The notes beneath the pieces were generated by a model that searched no databases, had not been told where the DNA came from, and saw only the letters and a program-made list of their open reading frames with translations. A DNA stretch of 28,336 nt from Treponema sp. (GTDB lineage Bacteria > Spirochaetota > Spirochaetia > Treponematales > Treponemataceae), in assembly GCA_016297805.1 (NCBI GenBank), contig JAEDFX010000021.1, positions 1 to 28,336 of the forward strand. Reading direction: 5' to 3'. This document shows, one piece after another, positions 7,734-14,755 of this stretch (positions are counted from its first letter, which is position 1; every line of letters begins with the position of its first letter). The position numbers and the translations under genes were made by a program.

Positions 7734-8711
7734 ATGCTAAAGATTTACAACAATGATGAACTGATTTTTTCCAGCGAAAGCAAGTGGCTTCACCCTCTTT
7801 TTGAATTTGAAGAATTTTTAAAAACTTATACAGGTCCAAGAGATAGTCTTCGTTCTCACGACAGTGCAATTGGAAAAGCAGCAGCAGTCCTTACATTACG
7901 TTTGGGTATTAAAAATATTCATGCGGATTTATTAAGTTCTCTTGGTCTTGAATATATAAATTCCACATTAGGAACTGGACATATTACCTATGATAAGCTT
8001 ATTGACCGACTTATGTGCCAGACAGAAAATCAGCTTGAAAAATTGAAAGATGCTGATGAAATGTATTACCTTTTAAGAAAACGAGCACGTCTTGTTCTTG
8101 GAGTTCCTGTCAAGGTTGAAAATCTTTGTTACAAATATGGAAAAATCAAAAATCTGAATTTTGAAGTTGCTGCCGGTGGAAGACTTATGATTCAAGGAGA
8201 AAATGGAGCAGGAAAAACTACTATCCTTCGATTGCTTTCAGGTATCTACAAAGCTGACTCAGGTGTCATTTATATAGAAGAAAAACCTCTTTCTGAACTG
8301 CCCAAATTTACAATTGGCTATATTCCTCAATTAACTGAGGCTGTTGAGCAGGATATGTTTGATTTGAATGTACGGGAAGTTGTGGGACTTGGTGTACATG
8401 GAAGCAAAAACAAAGTCTCTGAAATAGATGAAGCAATGAAAAGGACAGGATGCTTTCATTTAGCTGACAAGAGTTTTTCTGTGCTAAGCGGAGGTGAAAA
8501 ACAGAAGGTATCACTGGCAAGATGTCTGGCACAAAAGGCAAAGCTTCTTTTACTTGATGAACCAACTGCCAATATGGATAATGAAAATCGTCAGATGGTT
8601 ATTGATATTCTTCATTCCCTCTCTATTTCTGAAATTCCAACATTAATTATGGTAACTCATGATTCAGAACTAAAAAATCTTACTGGCTGGGAGAAAATCA
8701 CCATTGGATAA
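7734..8711 (+). CDS. ABC transporter ATPase with N-terminal DUF1893 domain
   Basis: 325-residue fusion. Residues 1 to about 118 match DUF1893 (TM1506-like, deaminase-type fold), with the diagnostic SHDSAIGKAAAVLTLRLGIKN region at 41-61 and HADLLSSL at 63-70. Residues about 125-325 are an ABC ATPase: Walker A GENGAGKT (155-162), signature LSGGEKQKVS (251-260), Walker B LLLLDEP (271-277) and the switch His309. The partner genes overlap downstream: an ABC-3 permease and a cluster-9 type binding protein, so it probably powers metal (Zn/Mn-type) import. The role of the DUF1893 part is unknown; it may sense a ligand. No Shine-Dalgarno precedes the ATG. Confidence 0.88.
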   Translation: MLKIYNNDELIFSSESKWLHPLFEFEEFLKTYTGPRDSLRSHDSAIGKAAAVLTLRLGIKNIHADLLSSLGLEYINSTLGTGHITYDKLIDRLMCQTENQLEKLKDADEMYYLLRKRARLVLGVPVKVENLCYKYGKIKNLNFEVAAGGRLMIQGENGAGKTTILRLLSGIYKADSGVIYIEEKPLSELPKFTIGYIPQLTEAVEQDMFDLNVREVVGLGVHGSKNKVSEIDEAMKRTGCFHLADKSFSVLSGGEKQKVSLARCLAQKAKLLLLDEPTANMDNENRQMVIDILHSLSISEIPTLIMVTHDSELKNLTGWEKITIG

Positions 8712-9546
8712 ACTTAGTATTTTATTTTCACTTCCACCAATTTTTAAAGGATTTATTGCAATGGTTATATCCGGTGCTATATTTCCTATCTGTGGAGTTA
8801 TGGTTCTTAGATTAAACCTTGTTCCTATACGATATATGCTGATGCACGGAGTAATTCTGGGAGGTGCTATAGCACTAGCCATGAACCTTCCACTTATGCC
8901 TGTAACCATTGGGGTAAATCTGATTCTTATCCTTGTTCTTCTAGGCATTTCAAACAACAACAATAAAAGCAGCCGAAATTTCAGTGGCGGAAGTGCAGCC
9001 ACAATGGTTTTAAGTATGGCTCTTGCCTCCTTGATTATGCACGTAAAAGATGTGCCTGCAAAAGACACTCTTGATTTGCTTTGGGGAAGTCCTTTTGCTT
9101 TAAGCTATATTGATTTGCTGATTCTCTGTTCAGTTTCATTAGTTTTATGTCTGTATGTAATTATAAACTATCATAATATTCAGAATATTTTTTTCAGCCC
9201 CGAAATTTCTAAAACTATGGGAATAAACGTGCAGCTTCATTACAGCACAATGGTAATTCTTGTTGCCATAACAGTTGCCATTGCAATGAAGCTTCTGGGT
9301 GCTTTTCTAATTGATGCACTTCTTATTTTACCGGTAATCTGCGCTTCTACAATTTTACAAAAATTGAAGAAAAATGGCCTGCAAAAACTTTTTATTACAA
9401 GTATGATTATGGGATGTATTCTGTCCTCTATAGGATATATTTTTGCAGTTATGGTAGATTTACCGCCAACTGGTTCAATTGCATTACTGGCAGGCCTGTG
9501 CTATGCCATAAGTAAAATCATAAATTTTAAAGGAAAAGAAAAATGA
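8704..9546 (+). CDS. metal ABC transporter permease (ABC-3 family)
   Basis: Integral membrane permease of 280 residues, about eight hydrophobic segments, of the ZnuB/TroC/MntB type. Typical features are GAIFPICGVMVLRLNLVPIR near the N-terminus, MHGVILGGAIA, and the late LLGAFLIDALLILPV segment that follows the coupling region. The start is a TTG at 8704 with GGGAG about 10 nt upstream, overlapping the ATPase stop by 8 bp; a later ATG at 8761 would remove the first membrane segment, so I prefer TTG. It overlaps the binding protein by 4 bp. Substrate presumably a divalent metal, but see the binding protein for doubt. Confidence 0.88.
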   Translation: MDKLSILFSLPPIFKGFIAMVISGAIFPICGVMVLRLNLVPIRYMLMHGVILGGAIALAMNLPLMPVTIGVNLILILVLLGISNNNNKSSRNFSGGSAATMVLSMALASLIMHVKDVPAKDTLDLLWGSPFALSYIDLLILCSVSLVLCLYVIINYHNIQNIFFSPEISKTMGINVQLHYSTMVILVAITVAIAMKLLGAFLIDALLILPVICASTILQKLKKNGLQKLFITSMIMGCILSSIGYIFAVMVDLPPTGSIALLAGLCYAISKIINFKGKEK

Positions 9547-10313
9547 AAAAACTCTCTGTTCTACTTTTGGTTACAGCCTTTTTTACTGTAACTCTTTCTG
9601 CTAAACCCAAAGATAAATCTAAAAAGAAGAATTCTTCTGCTGTTGTAACAGTTGCTTCTACATCATGGTCTGCAGCATTTGCTGATATTGCTGGTATTGA
9701 TGAAGTAAAAGCTATAGCTCCTACAAACCTTCGTCACCCACCTGAGTATGAAATCACAACCAGTGATGTGGTTACAATCAACTCTGCAGATTTCTTTATC
9801 TATGCAGGTTTCGAACGCATGATGAAAACTCTTGGCGAAAAACTTGCAAATGAAAATACACAAATGATTAAAATTGCACTGGACAACTCTCTTGCAACCG
9901 TAAAGACTTCTACAGAAGCAATTGCAAAAGCAGCTGGAACCGAAAAGGAACAGGCTAAGCGTTTTGCAGAATATGAAACAGTTATTTTAGATGCCCGTGC
10001 AGACTGTGAAAAAGCAAATCTAACTGAACTTAAGGTTTTCTGTAATAAAAATCAGACTTATTTAGCAAAAGAATTGGGATTGAATATTGCAGGAATATTT
10101 GGTCCAGGTCCACTTACATCAGAACAGCTGCTGGAAGCAAAAAAACAGGGTTACGACCTTATCATTGATAACGTACATAACCCTGTGGGAAAACCTGTGC
10201 TGGAAGTTGTACCAGATGCTAAATACATTGAATGGCGCAATTTTCCAGAAACAGTAGAAAGAAATGCCCTGATAAAAGTAATCAAGGCAAATATTTCAAA
10301 ATTATTTGATTAA
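9543..10313 (+). CDS. ABC transporter substrate-binding protein, ZnuA/TroA-like
   Basis: 256-residue exported protein. Residues 1-20 form a signal peptide (MKKLSVLLLVTAFFTVTLSA), followed by a Lys-rich linker. The fold resembles cluster-9 metal-binding proteins: NLRHPPEYE (His65) in the first lobe, ADFFIYAGFERMM, and the second-lobe GPGPLTSEQLLEAKKQGYDLIIDNVHNP. The second and third canonical His ligands of ZnuA/TroA are not obvious; the third region reads KVFCNKNQTYLAKELG, with Cys167 near where His is expected. His212 could substitute. It lacks the His-rich loop of zinc chaperoning ZnuA. ATGA overlap with the permease shows coupling. It may bind a metal with altered geometry or another ligand. 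It ends 5 bp from convergent leuB. Confidence 0.8.
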   Translation: MKKLSVLLLVTAFFTVTLSAKPKDKSKKKNSSAVVTVASTSWSAAFADIAGIDEVKAIAPTNLRHPPEYEITTSDVVTINSADFFIYAGFERMMKTLGEKLANENTQMIKIALDNSLATVKTSTEAIAKAAGTEKEQAKRFAEYETVILDARADCEKANLTELKVFCNKNQTYLAKELGLNIAGIFGPGPLTSEQLLEAKKQGYDLIIDNVHNPVGKPVLEVVPDAKYIEWRNFPETVERNALIKVIKANISKLFD

Positions 10314-10318
10314 TCTAA

Positions 10319-11404
10319 TTAGATTTTTGCAACAACAAGGTCGCCCATCTCTTTAGTTCCAACTAATTTGCCAGCGGCCTTAACTGCAGCTACATCACCA
10401 GCAATATCACCAGTTCTCCAGCCTTCGTTCAATACTGCATTTACTGCATCTTCAATTGCCTTAGCTTCAGTTTCAAGCTTGAAGTCATAGCGCAAAAGCA
10501 TTGCAGCAGAAAGAATTGTTGCCAATGGGTTTGCCAAGTTCTTTCCTGCAATATCAGGAGCTGAACCATGAATTGGTTCGTAAAGACCAGGACCTGTACC
10601 ATCGCCCAAAGAAGCAGAAGCCAACATACCAATTGAACCAGTTACCTGTGAAGCTTCATCAGAAAGAATATCACCGAACATATTAGATGTTGCAATAACG
10701 TCAAACTGTTTTGGATTACGTACCATCTGCATAGCAGCGTTATCAATGTAAAGATAATTCAATTCTACATCTGGATATTCAGGTTTTACAGTTTCAGCAA
10801 CCTTTCTCCACAAGCGTGAAGAGTTCAAAATATTTGCTTTATCAACAACAGTCAAAACCTTGCGGCGACCTTTTGCTGCTTCAAAGCCAAGGCGAACAAT
10901 ACGTTCAATTTCTGGCCAAGTATATTTTTCTGTATCCCAAGCCATCTGACCGTCTTCGCTAGTTCCTCTATCACCAAAATAGATACCACCAGTCAATTCA
11001 CGAACAATTAAAATATCCAAACCGTCACCAACGATTTCATCCTTCAAAGGACAAGCAGCCTTCAACTGTGGGAACATAAGAGCTGGACGAAGGTTAGCGT
11101 AAACTTTCATTCCACCACGAAGACCAAGCAAAGCTTTTTCTGGACGGATAGAAGGATCAACATCATCCCATTTTGGTCCACCAACAGCACCAAGAAGAAC
11201 TGAATCAGCATTCAAACAAATATCAAGCTGATCCTTTGGAAGTGGATTACCAAACTGGTCGATAGCCTTACCACCAGCAATTACATCCTTATATTCAAAA
11301 GAATGACCGTATTTTTTACCAACAGCGTTGAGAACTTTTACTGCTTCTGCAACTACATCTGGACCGATTCCATCACCAGGAATCAAAGCGATTGTTTTAT
11401 TCAT
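10319..11404 (-). CDS. leuB: 3-isopropylmalate dehydrogenase (probably also 3-methylmalate)
   Basis: NAD-dependent oxidative decarboxylase of the leucine pathway. The 361-residue protein has IALIPGDGIGPDVV at 5-18, LLGAVGGPKWD near 70-80, RELTGGIYFG at 135-144 (substrate Arg/Tyr loop), the catalytic Lys in VDKANIL near 188, the Asp-rich MFGDILSDEASQVTGS block and the NAD-binding EPIHGSAPDIAG motif. TAGGAG precedes ATG 11404. The gene lies 34 bp after cimA on the same strand. Since the adjacent enzyme makes citramalate, LeuB probably also oxidises 3-methylmalate to 2-oxobutanoate, as known in other citramalate-pathway organisms. LeuC/LeuD are not in the window. Confidence 0.95.
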   Translation of the reverse strand: MNKTIALIPGDGIGPDVVAEAVKVLNAVGKKYGHSFEYKDVIAGGKAIDQFGNPLPKDQLDICLNADSVLLGAVGGPKWDDVDPSIRPEKALLGLRGGMKVYANLRPALMFPQLKAACPLKDEIVGDGLDILIVRELTGGIYFGDRGTSEDGQMAWDTEKYTWPEIERIVRLGFEAAKGRRKVLTVVDKANILNSSRLWRKVAETVKPEYPDVELNYLYIDNAAMQMVRNPKQFDVIATSNMFGDILSDEASQVTGSIGMLASASLGDGTGPGLYEPIHGSAPDIAGKNLANPLATILSAAMLLRYDFKLETEAKAIEDAVNAVLNEGWRTGDIAGDVAAVKAAGKLVGTKEMGDLVVAKI

Positions 11405-11438
11405 TTATAATCTCCTATTTATTATTCACTATTACTAT

Positions 11439-13031
11439 TTAAAACTTCTTATATCTCTTTTCGATATCACGAAGAAGTTTATATTCAAAAGAATCTACAA
11501 GAGCAATCCAGGAAGCTTCAATCAAGTCAGGGCTAACACCAACTGTAGTCCAGTTTGCTTCACCGTCAGTACTTTCAATAATTACACGAACCTTGGAAGC
11601 AGTTGCAGATTTACCATCAAGAACACGAACCTTATAGTCCACAAGGCGAATCTTTGAAACAGCAGGATAGAAATGAACCAGAGCCTTACGAAGAGCAATA
11701 TCCAACGCATTTACAGGACCATCACCTTCACCAGCAGTAATTTCAATCTGACCGTCAACCTCAACCTTTGTCTGAGCACAACAGCAAACACCTTCTTCCG
11801 GACGAGGATTTGAACCGTTTGTCTGATAATAATGAAGAGTAAAGAATGGCTGATACTGACCAATCATTTTTCTAACCATCAATTCAAAGCTGCCGTCAGC
11901 ACCTTCAAACTGATATCCCTGGAATTCCAGTTCCTTCATTCTATCAATAATTTCCTTAACAACAGGATCATCTTTCTTAATAGAAGGCGCAAATTTCTGA
12001 ATCTTTTCCATGATTGTTGAACGACCAGCAACTTCACTCATCAAGAATACGCGGGCATTTCCAACAGCATCTGGAGAAATATGTTCGTATGCAGAAGGAT
12101 TCTTAAGAACTGCATCAATGTGCATACCAGCTTTGTGAGCAAATGCAGAACCTCCAACATAAGGAAGCTGAGAGCCAAGACTGATGTTTGTAATTTCACT
12201 AACCCGTTTACAGATAGATGTAAGATTAGAAATATTTTCCTGAGGAATACATTCATATCCCATTTTCAACTGAAGATTAGGAATGATTGTAGAAAGATTT
12301 GCATTACCAGTGCGTTCACCAAAGCCAAGCAAAACGCCCTGTACGTGAACTGCACCTTCTGAAACTGCAACAATAGAGTTGGCAACAGCAAGACCTGAAT
12401 CATTATGAGTATGAATACCAATCTTAGCCTTGTTCCCAAAAGTCTTTACAACATCTGCAACAGCCTTACGCAAATCATCAATCATAAAGCCGCCTTTAGT
12501 TTCGCAAAGACAAAGAACCTCTGCTCCACCATCTACAGCTGCCTGCAAAGTTTTGAATGCATAATCACGATCTTCTGTATATGCAGTAAAGAAATGTTCT
12601 GCATCATAAAAAACAGTGCGTCCGTTTTCTTTCAGATAAGCTACTGTTTCTCTAATCATATTAAGATTTTCTTCAAGAGTAGTTTTGATAATATCAGTTA
12701 CCTGGAATGTCCATGATTTACCAAAAATAACACAGTAGTCAGTTCCAGCTGCTAAAAGACTCTGAAGATTAGAATCCTCTGAACACTTAATATCCTTACG
12801 GCGTGTTGAACCAAAAGCACAGATTTTTGCAGTCTTAAACTGAACCTTTTTAAGCTCCTGGAAAAATTCCATATCCTTAGGATTACTGCCTGGATTGCCA
12901 GCTTCAATATACTGAACACCAAGTTCATCCAATGCCTGACAAATATGAATCTTATCCTGAACAGAATAGCTTATACCTTCGCCCTGAGCGCCATCTCGTA
13001 AAGTTGAATCAAGAATTTCAATTTTTTTCAT
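11439..13031 (-). CDS. cimA: (R)-citramalate synthase CimA
   Basis: Condenses pyruvate and acetyl-CoA to citramalate, the first step of threonine-independent isoleucine synthesis. The 530-residue protein belongs to the HMGL/DRE-TIM family: DSTLRDGAQGEG at 8-19, metal ligands HTHND at 207-211, GFGERTGNANLS at 236-247, and the C-terminal regulatory LeuA-dimer domain from about 390. The segment VFYDAEHFFTAY and the long catalytic-linker arrangement fit the citramalate-synthase type (TIGR00977) better than 2-isopropylmalate synthase. Only one N-terminal Met is possible without losing the DxTLRDG strand. No usable Shine-Dalgarno precedes it: the promoter abuts the ATG, so the mRNA is probably leaderless. 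Activity on pyruvate versus ketoisovalerate needs assay. Confidence 0.88.
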   Translation of the reverse strand: MKKIEILDSTLRDGAQGEGISYSVQDKIHICQALDELGVQYIEAGNPGSNPKDMEFFQELKKVQFKTAKICAFGSTRRKDIKCSEDSNLQSLLAAGTDYCVIFGKSWTFQVTDIIKTTLEENLNMIRETVAYLKENGRTVFYDAEHFFTAYTEDRDYAFKTLQAAVDGGAEVLCLCETKGGFMIDDLRKAVADVVKTFGNKAKIGIHTHNDSGLAVANSIVAVSEGAVHVQGVLLGFGERTGNANLSTIIPNLQLKMGYECIPQENISNLTSICKRVSEITNISLGSQLPYVGGSAFAHKAGMHIDAVLKNPSAYEHISPDAVGNARVFLMSEVAGRSTIMEKIQKFAPSIKKDDPVVKEIIDRMKELEFQGYQFEGADGSFELMVRKMIGQYQPFFTLHYYQTNGSNPRPEEGVCCCAQTKVEVDGQIEITAGEGDGPVNALDIALRKALVHFYPAVSKIRLVDYKVRVLDGKSATASKVRVIIESTDGEANWTTVGVSPDLIEASWIALVDSFEYKLLRDIEKRYKKF

Positions 13032-13039
13032 ACCTTACT

Positions 13040-13068
13040 ATTATAGTAAGAAACGAATTTTTATTCAA
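13040..13068 (-). promoter_or_regulatory. cimA promoter adjoining the start codon (leaderless)
   Basis: On the minus strand TTGAAT (13068-13063), a 17-bp spacer, and TATAAT (13045-13040) are followed by 8 nt and then the cimA ATG (13031-13029). Transcription would begin at or within 1-2 nt of the A of ATG. The -10 is inside a perfect 8-bp inverted repeat, CTTACTAT-T-ATAGTAAG (13034-13050), which could be an operator. Confidence 0.65.
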
Positions 13069-13121
13069 TAATTTAATAATACTTAAAATATTTATTATTT
13101 TTAAATATCTTCACCTGGCAC

Positions 13122-13162
13122 GTTAGAGAAAAAAATTTATTTTTTTTATTTTTTTCTGTAAC
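13122..13162. repeat. AT-rich inverted repeat in the cimA/his intergenic region
   Basis: GTTAGAGAAAAAAAT (13122-13136) pairs with ATTTTTTTCTGTAAC (13148-13162) with one mismatch, around a T-rich 11-nt loop. It lies in the 316-bp gene-free stretch 13032-13347. It is weak in GC and has no clear direction, so I do not call it a terminator. Confidence 0.4.
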
Positions 13163-13183
13163 CTATTTCTATCTTAGTGGTTG

Positions 13184-13295
13184 TATATATGTAAACAGCT
13201 TAAGCAGGGCAAAACAATTTATTTAATAAAAGATCCTCCTTATTATTATTTGCAAAGACCACCGTTTTCCTCCTTTTCGGTGGTCTTTCTTTTTT
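13184..13295 (+). ncRNA. candidate small RNA ending at an orphan terminator
   Basis: A strong intrinsic terminator at 13254-13295 has no gene upstream on its strand, and the his promoter lies after it, so something non-coding may end here. The upstream 70 nt hold no credible ORF. The word TCCTCCTT occurs twice, once in the probable single strand (13234-13241) and once in the terminator loop (13268-13275); both are anti-Shine-Dalgarno sequences. A TATATAT at 13184 is the only -10-like box and no good -35 is seen, so the 5' end is a guess. Confidence 0.3.
13254..13295 (+). terminator. orphan intrinsic terminator upstream of the his promoter
   Basis: AAAGACCACCG (13254-13264) pairs perfectly with CGGTGGTCTTT (13278-13288), with loop TTTTCCTCCTTTT and tail CTTTTTT (13289-13295). 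The T run is only on the plus strand. It lies 16 bp before the -35 of the his promoter and would insulate the his operon or end a small RNA. Confidence 0.9.
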
Positions 13296-13310
13296 AAACT
13301 ATAGGATTAT

Positions 13311-13339
13311 TTGTATAAATAGTAGAAATTTGGTAAAAT
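13311..13339 (+). promoter_or_regulatory. his operon promoter adjoining the start codon (leaderless)
   Basis: TTGTAT (13311-13316), 17 bp, TAAAAT (13334-13339) with an extended TGG just before it, then 8 nt to ATG 13348. The predicted transcript begins at or next to the start codon and no Shine-Dalgarno exists. Same geometry as the divergent cimA promoter. Confidence 0.7.
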
Positions 13340-13347
13340 AAACTATT

Positions 13348-14643
13348 ATGGTAATATCATCAATTGACTTAAAAAACGGACATGTCGTTCAGCTTAAGAA
13401 CGGCAAGGAACTGGTTCTTCAGAGAGATGATGCAGATGCATTAATCAGCCAGTTTGACATGTATGGCGAAGTTGCAGTTATTGACTTGGATGCAGCTTTG
13501 GGAAATGTTGATTCTAAAGGAAACACTGTAAACACTCCTTTGCTCAAATCATTACTCCATCATGGAAACGTTCGTACAGGTGGTGGCATTCGTTCTGTAA
13601 AAAGAGCCCGGGAATTAATCAGTCTTGGAGCTGAAAAAGTAATCATTGGTTCATCAGCATGGAAGTCAAATCCTCAGCCAGGTGAATCAGTTTTAAATGA
13701 AGATTTTCTAAATGAACTTGCAGCAGCAATCGGTAAAGACAGAATCATTATTTCTGTTGATGCTATAAACGGTAAAATTGCAGTAAAAGGCTGGACAGAA
13801 ACTGTAGATATTCCTTTGATTGAAGGTGCTAAACAAGCCGAAAAATTCTGCTCAGAGCTTCTTTTCACTTGTGTAGAAAAAGAAGGCTGTATGCAGGGAA
13901 CAAATATGGATTATGTACGTCAGCTTCGTAGTGCAGTAAAATGCCGTGTTGTTGCAGCAGGCGGTATCTCATCCATTGAAGAAATCAAGGAGCTTGAAAA
14001 ATTACATTGTGATGTTCAGTTAGGCATGGCTTTGTACACAAATAAAGTAAATCTTACAGATGCATTTGTTGCATGTATGGATTTTGAAAAATCACCTTTA
14101 ATACCTGTTATTGCTCAGAGCGTAAATGGTGAAGTTTTGATGCAGGGATTTGCTAATGAAGAAGCTGTGCGTAAGACTTTTGACTGTGGTAAACTGACTT
14201 TCTGGAGTCGTTCTCGTAACGAACTTTGGACTAAAGGAGAAACCAGCGGAAACTTCCTGCAGGTAGTAAAACTTCGTGCAGATTGTGACCGAGATTCTAT
14301 TCTTGCCACAGTTCTTCCAACAGGCCCTGCTTGTCATACAGGCAGCTGGACTTGTTATGGAACAGATCCTGGAGAAAAATCTTCAATGGGTCGTTTGTAC
14401 AATGTAATTGCAGACCGCTTTGCAAATCCAAAACCAGGCAGCTATACAGCAACTCTCGACGCAAAACGTGTTCGCGAAAAGGTCGAAGAAGAAGCAGAAG
14501 AGTTGTGCGAAGCAGACGGTAAAGAGGAAGTAATCTGGGAAGCTGCCGATTTACTTTATTTCGTAAATGTCCTTATGTACAAGGAAGGAGTTACATGGAA
14601 GGATGTTTACGACGAACTGGATAGAAGACACAAAGAAAAATAG
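13348..14643 (+). CDS. trifunctional histidine enzyme HisA-HisI-HisE
   Basis: One 431-residue chain carries three steps of histidine synthesis. Residues 1 to about 245 are HisA (ProFAR isomerase, TIM barrel): SSIDLKNG with Asp7, VIDLDAALG, TGGGIRSV, SVDAINGK with Asp138, AAGGISS and GMALY. Residues about 246-340 are HisI (PR-AMP cyclohydrolase): WSRSRNELWTKGETSGN, ADCDRDS with metal Asp/Cys residues 312-316, and GPACHTG (Cys329, His330). Residues about 345-431 are HisE (PR-ATP pyrophosphohydrolase): LYNVIADR, the acidic EKVEEEAEEL helix and WEAADLLYFVNVLM. HisI-HisE fusions are common, with HisA in front much less so. The chain would perform pyrophosphohydrolase, cyclohydrolase and isomerase steps in sequence. 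hisD follows. Confidence 0.94.
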   Translation: MVISSIDLKNGHVVQLKNGKELVLQRDDADALISQFDMYGEVAVIDLDAALGNVDSKGNTVNTPLLKSLLHHGNVRTGGGIRSVKRARELISLGAEKVIIGSSAWKSNPQPGESVLNEDFLNELAAAIGKDRIIISVDAINGKIAVKGWTETVDIPLIEGAKQAEKFCSELLFTCVEKEGCMQGTNMDYVRQLRSAVKCRVVAAGGISSIEEIKELEKLHCDVQLGMALYTNKVNLTDAFVACMDFEKSPLIPVIAQSVNGEVLMQGFANEEAVRKTFDCGKLTFWSRSRNELWTKGETSGNFLQVVKLRADCDRDSILATVLPTGPACHTGSWTCYGTDPGEKSSMGRLYNVIADRFANPKPGSYTATLDAKRVREKVEEEAEELCEADGKEEVIWEAADLLYFVNVLMYKEGVTWKDVYDELDRRHKEK

Positions 14644-14733
14644 ATTATCGGATTAAGCCCGATAATGGCATGATGTGTCAGTTATTCATGCCGGGTGAAG
14701 AATAGGTGTGTCATTTCCGGACTTGCTCCGGGA
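14644..14733. repeat. three tandem REP-like hairpins between hisAIE and hisD
   Basis: Hairpin 1 pairs ATTATCGG (14644-14651) with CCGATAAT (14659-14666). Hairpin 2 pairs GGCATG (14667-14672) with CATGCC (14687-14692). Hairpin 3 pairs CCGGA (14717-14721) with TCCGG (14727-14731), flanked by GTCATT and GAATCT words. The pattern resembles the dispersed CCGGxCTTGxxCCGG palindromes of many bacteria. There is no T run, so read-through into hisD is likely; it may tune mRNA decay or expression within the operon. Confidence 0.7.
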
Positions 14734-14755
14734 ATCTATTATGGGAGATTTTATT

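Noticed and set aside
8670..9068. Minus-strand frame opposite the permease
   Set aside because: Hydrophobic codons read backwards; overlaps two real genes with strong motifs.
10309..10325. Palindrome ATCTAATTAGAT between the binding-protein gene and leuB as a terminator
   Set aside because: Only A/T pairs, 12 bp in total and no proper loop; too weak to support.
13032..13347. T-box or histidine attenuator upstream of hisAIE
   Set aside because: The terminator ends before the his promoter, there is no His-codon leader peptide, and no T-box motif is seen.
14708..14755. Earlier starts for hisD (GTG 14708, ATG 14741)
   Set aside because: They translate the REP-like hairpin; GGGAG at 14743-14747 is correctly spaced for ATG 14756.
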